A program made the position numbers and the translations under genes. From NCBI GenBank assembly GCA_963701445.1, contig CAVPAM010000038.1, forward strand, positions 186,001 through 250,000: 64,000 bases of DNA, written 5' to 3'. The stretch is from CAKZLS01 sp963701445. GTDB taxonomy: Bacteria > Pseudomonadota > Alphaproteobacteria > Rhodospirillales > Defluviicoccaceae. The notes beneath the pieces were generated by a model, which ran no database searches, was not told the DNA's origin, and worked only from the letters and a program-made list of their open reading frames with translations. Shown here piece by piece: positions 8,761 to 16,173 of the stretch (the stretch's first letter is position 1; the number at the start of each line of letters is the position of its first letter).

Positions 8761-10135
8761 ACACGACCTGATCGTGATCGGCGCCGGTCCCGCCGGCATG
8801 GCGGCGGCGCGGACCGCCGCCGAGGGAGGCGCCTCCGTCCGCGTGCTGGACGAGCAGCCGGCCCCGGGCGGCCAGATCTATCGCGGCGTCCTCGCCGCCG
8901 ACAGCCGTCAAAACGACATACTCGGACCGGACTACGAGGCCGGACGGCCGCTGGCCGAGGCGCTGGCGCACGAGAACATCCGCCACGAACGGGGCGCCGT
9001 GGTCTGGCGGGTCGAGCGCGAGGGCCGCGTGGCGTGGACCAACGATGGCGTGGCGCGGGTAGCCACGGCCCGGCGCGTGCTCGCGGCCACCGGCGCGGTG
9101 GAGCGCCCGATCCCCATTCCCGGCTGGACGTTGCCGGGGGTGATGACGGCGGGCGCGGCGCAGATCCTGTTGAAAACCGGTGGCGTCATCCCGAAAAACG
9201 CGGTGCTGGCCGGCGCCGGACCTCTTCTCTATCTCCTGGCGCAGCAACTGATCGCGGCCGGATCTCCGCCGAAGGCCCTGGTGGAAACGCAGGACAGGGC
9301 CGCGTTTTTCAGGGCGTCCCGCCATCTGCCCCGGGCGCTGCGCGGCTGGCGGCCGCTGTTGAAGGGGGGCAGTTTGCTGGCGGCGATCCGCCGCGCCGGC
9401 GTGCCCCGGCATACCGCCGCCACGGGGTTGCGCGCTCTCGGCGACGGCGCGGTGTCGGGTTTGCGGTTCGACACGGGCGGACGGTCGCATGAAATCGAGT
9501 GCGAGACGCTCCTGCTCCACCAGGGCGTGGTGCCCAATGTCCAGATCACCCGCTCGCTCGGCCTTCCCCACCAATGGGACGCGGCGCAGCGCTGCTGGCG
9601 TCCGAGTTGCGACCCCTGGGGCTCGACCGACGCAGCGGCGATCATGGTCGCCGGCGATGGCGGCGGGATCGCTGGCGCGGGGGCGGCGGTGCTCACGGGC
9701 CAGCTCGCGGCCCTGGAGACGCTTCGCGCCCTTGGCCGGTTGTCGGCGGCGGACCGCGACGCGCGCGCGCGGCCGCTCCGCCGGGCGTTGGGCGTCGAGC
9801 TGGCGGCGCGGCCCATGCTGGACGCGCTCTACGCTCCGCCGCCGGAGGTGCTGACCCCGCCGGACGAGACCATCGTCTGCCGCTGCGAGGAGGTCACCGC
9901 CGGGGACATCCGCGGCTACGCCGCCCTCGGATGCCTGGGGCCCAACCAGACCAAGGCCTTCGGCCGTTGCGGCATGGGGCCGTGCCAGGGCCGTTACTGC
10001 GGCCTCACGGTCGCGGAACTCCTCGCCGAGGCGCGCGGCGTCGGCCCCGAGGCCGTCGGTTACTACCGAATTCGTCCGCCCCTGAAACCCGTCACCCTCG
10101 GCGAACTCGCCCAGCTCGCCGATCCCGCCGCCTGA
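8753..10135 (+). CDS. FAD/NAD(P)-dependent oxidoreductase with C-terminal Fe-S domain (HcnB-like)
   Basis: A 460-residue protein with an N-terminal GAGPAG FAD motif (about residues 11-16), EQPAPGGQIY, a second nucleotide-binding segment (LAGAGPLLYLLAQQL), and a C-terminal BFD-like [2Fe-2S] domain. That domain has Cys-x-Cys near residue 376 and Cys pairs around GRCGMGPCQGRYC near residue 405. It is the large electron-transfer subunit of HcnABC, opine oxidase or hydroxyproline dehydrogenase type complexes. It sits between the Fe-S subunit and a RidA gene in the same operon. Confidence 0.9.
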   Translation: MIEHDLIVIGAGPAGMAAARTAAEGGASVRVLDEQPAPGGQIYRGVLAADSRQNDILGPDYEAGRPLAEALAHENIRHERGAVVWRVEREGRVAWTNDGVARVATARRVLAATGAVERPIPIPGWTLPGVMTAGAAQILLKTGGVIPKNAVLAGAGPLLYLLAQQLIAAGSPPKALVETQDRAAFFRASRHLPRALRGWRPLLKGGSLLAAIRRAGVPRHTAATGLRALGDGAVSGLRFDTGGRSHEIECETLLLHQGVVPNVQITRSLGLPHQWDAAQRCWRPSCDPWGSTDAAAIMVAGDGGGIAGAGAAVLTGQLAALETLRALGRLSAADRDARARPLRRALGVELAARPMLDALYAPPPEVLTPPDETIVCRCEEVTAGDIRGYAALGCLGPNQTKAFGRCGMGPCQGRYCGLTVAELLAEARGVGPEAVGYYRIRPPLKPVTLGELAQLADPAA

Positions 10136-10152
10136 CCCGAAGGACCAACGCC

Positions 10153-10494
10153 ATGATCGAACGTCTGCATGTGGGCCCGCGCATGAGCAAGATCGTCAAG
10201 CACAATGGTGTCGCCTACCTGTGCGGGCAGGTGGGCGGTGCCGGCGACAGCGTCGCCGACCAGACCCGCGAATGCCTCCGCCGCGTCGAGGCCCTGCTCG
10301 CCGAGGCGGGCAGCGCCCCGGAGCGTATTCTTCAGGCCATCGTCTGGCTGGCAGACATGGCCGATTTCAACGAGATGAACGCGGTCTGGGACGCCTGGGT
10401 CCCCGACGGTCACGCTCCAGCCCGGGCCTGCGGCGAAGCCAAGCTGGCCAACCCCGATCTGAAGGTCGAGATCATCGTCACGGCGGCCTGTTGA
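10153..10494 (+). CDS. RidA family enamine/imine deaminase
   Basis: A 113-residue RidA/YjgF/UK114 protein. It has GVAYLCGQVG near the N-terminus, QTRECLRRVEALLAEAG in the middle helix, and the conserved catalytic Arg in PARACGEAKL near residue 96. RidA proteins hydrolyse reactive imine or enamine intermediates to oxo-acids and ammonia. As the last gene of the TRAP/dehydrogenase operon, it strongly suggests that the upstream complex makes an imine by oxidising an amino group. It lies 17 bases after the previous stop. Confidence 0.93.
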   Translation: MIERLHVGPRMSKIVKHNGVAYLCGQVGGAGDSVADQTRECLRRVEALLAEAGSAPERILQAIVWLADMADFNEMNAVWDAWVPDGHAPARACGEAKLANPDLKVEIIVTAAC

Positions 10495-10500
10495 GCGCTT

Positions 10501-10520
10501 ATATCAACGTGCGTTGATAT
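10501..10520. terminator. Hairpin between convergent genes
   Basis: ATATCAAC-GTGC-GTTGATAT is a perfect eight-base stem in the 25-base gap between the RidA gene and the convergent sugar dehydrogenase, touching the stop codon of the latter. There is no T-run, so its action as an intrinsic terminator is uncertain. Confidence 0.4.
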
Positions 10521-11650
10521 TACGGCTTGGCGCCGCCGGCCGGGGTGACGCGGAGGATTTCTCCGTCGGAGCGGTCGATGAGCAGATAGACCGCGCCATC
10601 CGGTCCGGGCTGCACGTCCCGCACCCGGGCGCCCATGTCTATGCGCTCCTCGCCGGCCACTTGGCCGTTCTCCATGTTCAGGCGGACCAGGGCCCGGGAG
10701 GATAGGCCCCCGATCAGAAGGTCGCCGCGCCAGGCGGGGAACAGGGCGCCGTTATAGAAGCTCATTCCCGAGGGCGAAATGGCGGGGACCCAATGACGGA
10801 CGGCGTCCGCGAGGTCGGGCCGGGTCGGCGGGTCCGGAATCTCCTTGCCGTTGTAGTGCTTGCCCCAGCTCACGAGCGGCCATCCGTAGTTGCGCCCCGG
10901 TTCCGGACGGTTCAATTCATCGCCGCCGAGCGGACCGAATTCGATGGTCCAGAGGGTGCCGGTTCCAGGCTCGATGTCGGCGCCCTGGACATTGCGGTGG
11001 CCATAGGACCAGATCTCCGGCAAGGCGTCGGAACGGCCCACGAAGGGGTTGTCCGGCGGGACCGATCCGTCCGGATTGATGCGGACGACCGTGCCCAGGT
11101 GGTTGGTGTTGTCCTGGGCGGGGTCGAACTTGAACCGCTCGCCCAGGGTCACGAACAGCGTGCCGTCGGGCGCGAACGCCAGCCGCGAGCCGAAGTGGTT
11201 GGACCCGCCGACCTTGGGCTTCTGGCGAAAAATCACCTCCACGTTCTCGAGCCCGCCGCCGGCGAGCTTGCCGCGCGCCACCGCCGTCGACGCGCCGCCC
11301 TCGCCGGCCTCCGCGTAGGTCACATAGACAAGGCCGTTGGATGCGAAATCGGGGTCGATGGCCACGTCGAGGAGACCGCCCTGGCCGGCCACGTCGATCT
11401 CCGGCAGGCCGCTTAGGGGCTCCGAAACCTGGCCCTCCGTGGACACGATCCTCAGCCGACCGGGCCGCTCCGTCACCAGCATCCGGCCGTCGGGCAGGAA
11501 CGCGACGCCCCAGGGATGCGCCAGACCGGCGGCAAAGGTTTCCACACGGATGGCGCCCGTCTCGGTCTCGATCAGCCGCTCCACGGCCGCCGCCGGAAAT
11601 GCCGCGACCACAAGGACCGAAAGGACGATCGTGAGTTTCAGTCTGTTCAT
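10520..11650 (-). CDS. PQQ-dependent sugar dehydrogenase (glucose/sorbosone dehydrogenase family)
   Basis: A 376-residue protein with a signal peptide (MNRLKLTIVLSVLVVAAFPAAA), so periplasmic. It has the beta-propeller motifs of soluble aldose/sorbosone dehydrogenases: LAHPWGVAFLPDGRMLVTERPGRL near residue 45, GGLLDVAIDPDF near 90, GSNHFGSRLAFAPDG near 150, YGHRNVQG near 215 and ISPSGMSFYNG near 290. These enzymes use PQQ and calcium to oxidise sugars. The exact substrate is unknown. It is a single-gene unit. Confidence 0.92.
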   Translation of the reverse strand: MNRLKLTIVLSVLVVAAFPAAAVERLIETETGAIRVETFAAGLAHPWGVAFLPDGRMLVTERPGRLRIVSTEGQVSEPLSGLPEIDVAGQGGLLDVAIDPDFASNGLVYVTYAEAGEGGASTAVARGKLAGGGLENVEVIFRQKPKVGGSNHFGSRLAFAPDGTLFVTLGERFKFDPAQDNTNHLGTVVRINPDGSVPPDNPFVGRSDALPEIWSYGHRNVQGADIEPGTGTLWTIEFGPLGGDELNRPEPGRNYGWPLVSWGKHYNGKEIPDPPTRPDLADAVRHWVPAISPSGMSFYNGALFPAWRGDLLIGGLSSRALVRLNMENGQVAGEERIDMGARVRDVQPGPDGAVYLLIDRSDGEILRVTPAGGAKP

Positions 11651-11788
11651 TGGAATCAGCCTTCCCCAGCTCGCCGGTTATCCCCTGAAACCAGAGGTGA
11701 CACCCTTACCGTAAATAAAGCCCGAAAACGCGACACGCAAGAAGCTGTCCGTAGCCCGACTCCCGTATTCGCGATCGAGGCACGGTGC

Positions 11789-11844
11789 GGGGGGGGGGGG
11801 GGTGAAAGCGAAAAGTGAAAAACAACCCCATGCACAGTAGAAAT
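11789..11844. repeat. Dispersed repeat element, copy 1 (G-run plus 26-base motif)
   Basis: A run of 14 G is followed after 16 bases by a 26-base sequence at 11819-11844 (core CAACCCCATGCACAGTAG). The same sequence occurs exactly at 62410-62435, again preceded by a G run at nearly the same distance. Both copies are intergenic. Function unknown. Confidence 0.7.
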
Positions 11845-12206
11845 TCGGTCGTGACAGCGTTTTTCGAGGCTCGATAATCCGTCAATTGCGGATCGGCTCT
11901 CCCGTTGCGAACGACGCGCAATGGGGAATGGTTGCGGACACGTAAAAGTTACGTTTCCGGCACGGAAAGAACACCAAAAAAGGGTATCCCATTGTGCTCG
12001 CGCAGCGATGAGCGGAATTTTCCACACCCAGTGCGGGTCCCGGGCGAACAGCAACTCTCGCTTCTTGCGGCAAAAGAGGGTTGGCCCGTTTGGGGTATGC
12101 GAAGAAATTCCTTTCAAGAATTCAATACGCTAGAAGCTGCCTAAAAGATGTGCAATCAGAGCGAACGCCTTGAGTCCCCGGCCGCGAAGCGACCGCCCGG
12201 AACGAT

Positions 12207-12255
12207 TCCCACAGGCTTATGCACAGAAACTGTGGTTATGTCGCGTTATCCCGGG
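12207..12255. other. DnaA-box-like cluster
   Basis: TTATGCACA at 12217-12225 matches the TTATNCACA DnaA box. TGTGGTTAT at 12231-12239 is an inverted near-match with two differences. A weaker CCCACA stretch lies upstream and TTATCC lies downstream. The layout resembles parts of bacterial origins, but too few boxes and no AT-rich unwinding element are visible to call an origin. Confidence 0.3.
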
Positions 12256-12298
12256 GGGCGGCACCGCTAGCCCGCGGCACCCGCCGATGTCGGGACCG

Positions 12299-13897
12299 TC
12301 AGCTCGCGGCGATCGCCTGTTTGATGTTTTCGATGGCGATGCCCTCGTTGGCGGCGTAGGTGCCGGTTTTGCCGTTGAGCCGGGGCATGCCGAGCCTGCC
12401 GCCCTTGTGGTGCAGCGCGATCACCTGCCACAGGCGCGAGTTGAACACCGGGCTTCCGGAGCTGCCGCCCTCGGTGGGGGCGCGGTAGTGAACCCGCCAG
12501 ATGTTGGGGATTTGCGGCGCGCCCGAGGGCGGCCCCTCGTGATCCAGAAGGTCGTTGTCCTGGAACGAGAAGGCGAGTTCGCGGCCTCCCGGATGGCCGA
12601 TGACATAGACCCGCGCCGTGTCCTCCACGATGGGCAGCGCCCTGGCCAGGGGGATCGGCCGGACCCCGGCGACCGGGGCGGCCAAGCGCAGGATGCTGGC
12701 GTCGTGGCGGTCGGGGGGCGAACTCCACAGGATTGCGTCCACCCCGACGGTTTGGGCGGACTCGCTGGCCTCGAAGGCCACCTCGGCCTCCTCGGGACGG
12801 ATCCCCGGGCTGACGCCATGCTCGTTGACCACGTGGAAGTTGGTCACCGCCACCAACTCGTCCGCCGGGTCGAGGCCGAGGTCGCCGGCGCGAACCAGAA
12901 ATCCCGATCCGATGCGGCCGCCAAGCCGCTGGCGGATGGCCGCCACGGAGACGGCGCGATCGAGCCCCGTCTTCCACCAGGCGAAGGTCTCGGGTCCCTG
13001 GGTCCCCAGCACGGCCTCCAGTTGACCCGCCTCGGGCGACGGCTGGGCGCGCAGTCGCCTGACGTCTCGGGCGTCCAGTTCCACGCCTCCGCCCGGCAGC
13101 TCGGTCAATCGCGCCCTGAGGATGTTGACCAGACCGCGGCCCCGGTCGTCGGCGTGCTCCAGGTCCCAGACCTCGGTGAACTGGCGGAGCGTGCTGGCGA
13201 CTTGGAACGCCTTGGCGTCTTCCGCCGCCGCGTAGTTCTTGACGGCGCGTTCCACCGCGTCCCAGTCGCCGAGCCCGAGCGACGCCTCGGCGAGCGTCGG
13301 CAGCGTCCACTCGTCCCGCCGGTCCGCGGGCGTCGACTCCAGGGTGTCGATCACGGCCCTGGCCACGTCGGCGGGCTGGAGATCGGCGGCGACCCTAAGT
13401 CCGATGCGCCGCGCGCGGCTGACCAGGGCCAGAAGGTTGACGCCATGCCAGGTGTTGGCGCGGCTGACCTCGAAGGGTTTGCGATAGGCGGCGATGGCCT
13501 TTTTCAGCGCGTCCCGCGCCGGCTTGGAGGTCTTGTCGGCGGCGTCGAAGAAAACCTGCTTGTGGGCCCGGCCGAGCAAGCCGGTGGCCTCGGCGAACTC
13601 CGGATGGGTCTTGGGCAGGCGCCGCGCCACCGGTTGCAAAAGGTCGACGGCCGCCGTGGCCTTGCCGGTGTCGATGAGGTACTGGGCATAGAGGCGGCGG
13701 TTCTTCGGATCCTTCGGATCGCGCCGGCTGACGGCTTCGCAGAGCCGCCCCATGGCGTCGTATTCGCGAACGTTGCGAAGGTCCTCCACCAGCCGCTTGG
13801 CCGCCGAGACCTCGTCGGCGTCGCAGAGCCCGGCCAGCCGTTTCAGCGACCGTTCGGCCCGGTCCTTCAAGTCGTCCAGGGTCGGCTCGCTGCTCAT
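12299..13897 (-). CDS. TPR-like domain fused to trypsin-like serine protease
   Basis: A 532-residue protein without signal peptide. The first 300 residues are helical and TPR-like (RRLYAQYLIDTGKATAAVDL, TGLLGRAHKQVFFDAA). The C-terminal half is a trypsin-like peptidase with His355 (VTNFHVVNEHG), Asp399 (HDASILRL) and Ser480 (GGSSGSPVF). The substrate is unknown. It lies ten bases after the alpha/beta hydrolase gene, so the two are probably one transcript. TPR-protease fusions of this kind occur in bacterial signalling and conflict systems as regulated intracellular effectors. That role is inference here. Confidence 0.85.
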   Translation of the reverse strand: MSSEPTLDDLKDRAERSLKRLAGLCDADEVSAAKRLVEDLRNVREYDAMGRLCEAVSRRDPKDPKNRRLYAQYLIDTGKATAAVDLLQPVARRLPKTHPEFAEATGLLGRAHKQVFFDAADKTSKPARDALKKAIAAYRKPFEVSRANTWHGVNLLALVSRARRIGLRVAADLQPADVARAVIDTLESTPADRRDEWTLPTLAEASLGLGDWDAVERAVKNYAAAEDAKAFQVASTLRQFTEVWDLEHADDRGRGLVNILRARLTELPGGGVELDARDVRRLRAQPSPEAGQLEAVLGTQGPETFAWWKTGLDRAVSVAAIRQRLGGRIGSGFLVRAGDLGLDPADELVAVTNFHVVNEHGVSPGIRPEEAEVAFEASESAQTVGVDAILWSSPPDRHDASILRLAAPVAGVRPIPLARALPIVEDTARVYVIGHPGGRELAFSFQDNDLLDHEGPPSGAPQIPNIWRVHYRAPTEGGSSGSPVFNSRLWQVIALHHKGGRLGMPRLNGKTGTYAANEGIAIENIKQAIAAS

Positions 13898-13907
13898 GGC
13901 CCGGCAC

Positions 13908-14846
13908 TCATCGGTTGAGCAGGCCCTTGAGGGCCTTTCTCACGTCGGACTGGCGCAGATACTTCTGGATGGAATGCCGCCAGGCGCCACTGTTCTCGAC
14001 CCGGATATCCTCGACCCGGCTGGCTCCGTCGTCCCTGAAATCGTTGGCGAGGAAAGGGTCCAGTCCGCAGACCGGATCGAGATGGTCGAAGACGTTGACC
14101 CAGGACAGCTTCACCGTGTCGTGGGGAAAGCCCTTCTTGCGGCTCCATCCCGGCTGAAGCTTGTCCTGGACTTCGTCGAGGCCGAGCGGGGAGCCCAAGG
14201 TGATCAGGCCGTCCACCGGCGCGCATCCTTCGACCCGTTTCAGGCAGTCGTAGGCGATCACCGTGCCCATGCTGTGGGAGACCACGATATGTGGCCGGGT
14301 GACCGCGGGGGCGTTGAGCGCGTCGACGAAGCGCTTGCGGATGACCTGCTGGATATGCTGCGCGGGCCGTCCCGGAGGGCCGAATTTCACGTCGAAAAGG
14401 TAGTGATGGACGTCGCGCAGGTAGGCCTTGAGGAAGCGTTTCTTGATGAACCACGGCAGCGGGATGCGTTCGAGCGCGCCTTGCGGGTTCGCGGGCACGG
14501 GCGGCGGCTCGCTGGCCTCCAGTTCCGCCACCGAGAAGCCCGTCAGGTGCGATCGGAGGGCCTCGATGAATGCCGCCTCCTCGGCCGTTCGCGGCTCCGG
14601 CGCCGGGGCGTCGCCACCGCCGTCTATGGCCTCGGCGGTGTTCTCCAGAAGGCCCTCGTAGGCCGAAAGATCGTCCTCCGGCTTTTCGTAGAGCAGGTCG
14701 GCCCAATAGACCAGCGAACTCGATACGCCGAGATCGCCGAGCGGCAGCGGCACCGCCCCGCCGGCGAGGGCCTCGCGCCAGATGCGCAGGAGGTCGCCGG
14801 CCGCCGGCTTGTTGGCGATCCCGTGGATGAAGGTGACATGTGGCAT
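13908..14846 (-). CDS. Alpha/beta hydrolase (lipase/esterase-like)
   Basis: A 312-residue cytoplasmic protein. An oxyanion-hole stretch FIHGIANKP opens the sequence. The nucleophile elbow VSHSMGT places Ser192, and likely partners are Asp254 or Asp257 (VFDHLDPVCG) and His291 (WRHSIQKYL). The family resembles PGAP1/lipase-like hydrolases; no substrate can be assigned. It is the middle gene of a three-gene minus-strand cassette, 36 bases from the muramidase upstream and ten from the TPR-protease downstream. Confidence 0.8.
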   Translation of the reverse strand: MPHVTFIHGIANKPAAGDLLRIWREALAGGAVPLPLGDLGVSSSLVYWADLLYEKPEDDLSAYEGLLENTAEAIDGGGDAPAPEPRTAEEAAFIEALRSHLTGFSVAELEASEPPPVPANPQGALERIPLPWFIKKRFLKAYLRDVHHYLFDVKFGPPGRPAQHIQQVIRKRFVDALNAPAVTRPHIVVSHSMGTVIAYDCLKRVEGCAPVDGLITLGSPLGLDEVQDKLQPGWSRKKGFPHDTVKLSWVNVFDHLDPVCGLDPFLANDFRDDGASRVEDIRVENSGAWRHSIQKYLRQSDVRKALKGLLNR

Positions 14847-14882
14847 GGCGTGTTCCCCCGCTGTCGAGTCCGTGGCCGTCGG

Positions 14883-15497
14883 TTAGAGATCGAAATCCGG
14901 GTCGATGCCCAGATCCGGAACCTTGGCGATATAGCCGGTATCGCCGAAGTCCAGCGGCGCGACCGTCTCGAAACCGGGCAAACCCACTTCCGTGCGGAGC
15001 GCGTTGAGACGGTTGGTCCAGCCCTTCAGAAAGACCTTCAGCTTGGGGTTCTTGTCCGCCAACCGGTGATAGAACGCCTCGCGGGTGTCGCAGTAACCGG
15101 AGATGGTGCCGCCGAGGTCGCAGCCGGCGACCGCGCGTTCGGTGTTCGGTCCGAAGCCGCCGTCCACCGCGCAGCCGACCGATTGCTGAAGGAACCGGAC
15201 CGCGCGGCCGACGCCCATGTTCACGGCCGTGTCGAACTGCACCAGGTCGAGTTGACGCTGGAGAATATCGCAGCGCGGCGGAATCCAGTAGCCGGTCTCG
15301 TAGATGGCGTGGACCTCGCCGTCCTCGATCGCCTTGACGCTCCGCGCCGGCAGGCCGTTCCGGCGGCGCCAATCGTCGTAAACCTTCTGGGTCACCCCCT
15401 TGTTGGTCGCCCCGCCGGGGTCGTTGGGGTGGTTCACGTATCCGCCCTCCCAGCGAAGGATGAACGGCAGCGAGGCCTCGAACGCGGCTGACGGCAT
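14883..15497 (-). CDS. Glycoside hydrolase family 108 muramidase (phage endolysin-like)
   Basis: A 204-residue protein with the GH108 N-terminal domain (LRWEGGYVNHPNDPGGATNK, catalytic Glu17) and a peptidoglycan-binding domain (DTAVNMGVGRAVRFLQQSVG, then VDGGFGPNT). Members cleave peptidoglycan glycan strands and occur as phage lysozymes and as secretion-activator proteins. There is no signal peptide and no holin gene nearby, so it is not part of a visible lysis cassette. It heads the three-gene cassette with the alpha/beta hydrolase and the TPR-protease. Confidence 0.88.
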   Translation of the reverse strand: MPSAAFEASLPFILRWEGGYVNHPNDPGGATNKGVTQKVYDDWRRRNGLPARSVKAIEDGEVHAIYETGYWIPPRCDILQRQLDLVQFDTAVNMGVGRAVRFLQQSVGCAVDGGFGPNTERAVAGCDLGGTISGYCDTREAFYHRLADKNPKLKVFLKGWTNRLNALRTEVGLPGFETVAPLDFGDTGYIAKVPDLGIDPDFDL

Positions 15498-16173
15498 GGG
15501 TCCCTCCCGGCAATCGTGAAACGCCTAAAAAAACACTGCCAGCAATCTTACGCGATGGCAACAAAACCCGGGCCGGGTCCGCCCCGTCACGGTGGGCACG
15601 ACGCGACGGTCGATCTCTACCTATAAGGGAAATCAGGCGTCGGCGAGCCGGGGCCCCGCACGAAATGGTTAACGCGCTCCGGCGAGGAGGCCACCGAATT
15701 GGGCGAATAAAACGCTACACAATCCATTGATTGGAAACGAAAACACTTAAAAGTTGCAGAAAGTTATTCGGCACGCCCCGTTTGGGGCTTAACAAATTGC
15801 CCTAAAATTTGTTCTATTTATGCGAGAACAAATGGTCAGGCAATCGATGCACACATCACGGCCCACCACGCACCCCATCCAGCCAACCGCCACCGGCGGC
15901 GGAGATCGGCGGGGCATCGGCGAGGGGCAGTCCAGCATTCACCCATACTTTGGTTCGGACACCGGAACGGAACCGCGCGCAAAGCTCCGCACGACACAGC
16001 GGCGGCACGCGGGAGCATGAAGCGCGCGGTTCCACACGGTTTCCGTCCGGCGCGTCCGGACGGAGCCGCCACCTGACAGCCAATCCACCGATACGCACGC
16101 TCGCGAGGCGCGGGGAGAACACAAAAAACACCACAAGCGCCTTTGAAACCTAGACAGCGGAGCCAAGGACACG
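15498..16173. other. Intergenic region between GH108 cassette and RTX1
   Basis: A 676-base divergent gap without a believable gene. It contains a small hairpin (GCCCC-GTTT-GGGGC, 15775-15788) and the inverted repeat at 15807-15833. It must hold the promoters of both the minus-strand cassette and RTX1, but no clear -35/-10 pair was identified. Confidence 0.55.
15807..15833. promoter_or_regulatory. Inverted repeat upstream of RTX1
   Basis: ATTTGTTCT, nine bases, then AGAACAAAT: a perfect nine-base inverted repeat 340 bases upstream of RTX1. It contains GTTC/GAAC half-sites like those bound by LexA, but the spacing does not match the alphaproteobacterial GTTC-N7-GTTC box. It could be an operator or a transcript hairpin. 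Confidence 0.35.

Larger units (their letters stand above)
11651..12298. other. Intergenic region with G-run element and DnaA-box-like sequences
   Basis: This 648-base gap precedes the sugar dehydrogenase and follows the TPR-protease gene, both on the minus strand. It contains a 14-base G run (11789-11802), a 26-base sequence repeated at 62410 and a small group of DnaA-box-like sequences near 12217-12239. No convincing coding sequence was seen: the short frames on both strands lack ribosome sites and recognisable motifs. Confidence 0.6.

Noticed and set aside
11656..12117. A 153-codon minus-strand frame in the 11.65-12.3 kb gap, and similar frames there
   Set aside because: There is no ribosome site or recognisable domain, and the frame runs through the dispersed repeat and the G-run.
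12170..15491. Plus-strand frames 12170-13918 and 13752-15491
   Set aside because: They lie opposite the TPR-protease, alpha/beta hydrolase and GH108 genes, which show catalytic motifs; the plus-strand translations show none.
15808..15832. LexA (SOS) box upstream of RTX1
   Set aside because: The half-sites GTTC and GAAC are present, but the alphaproteobacterial box GTTC-N7-GTTC is not; the second direct half-site is missing.
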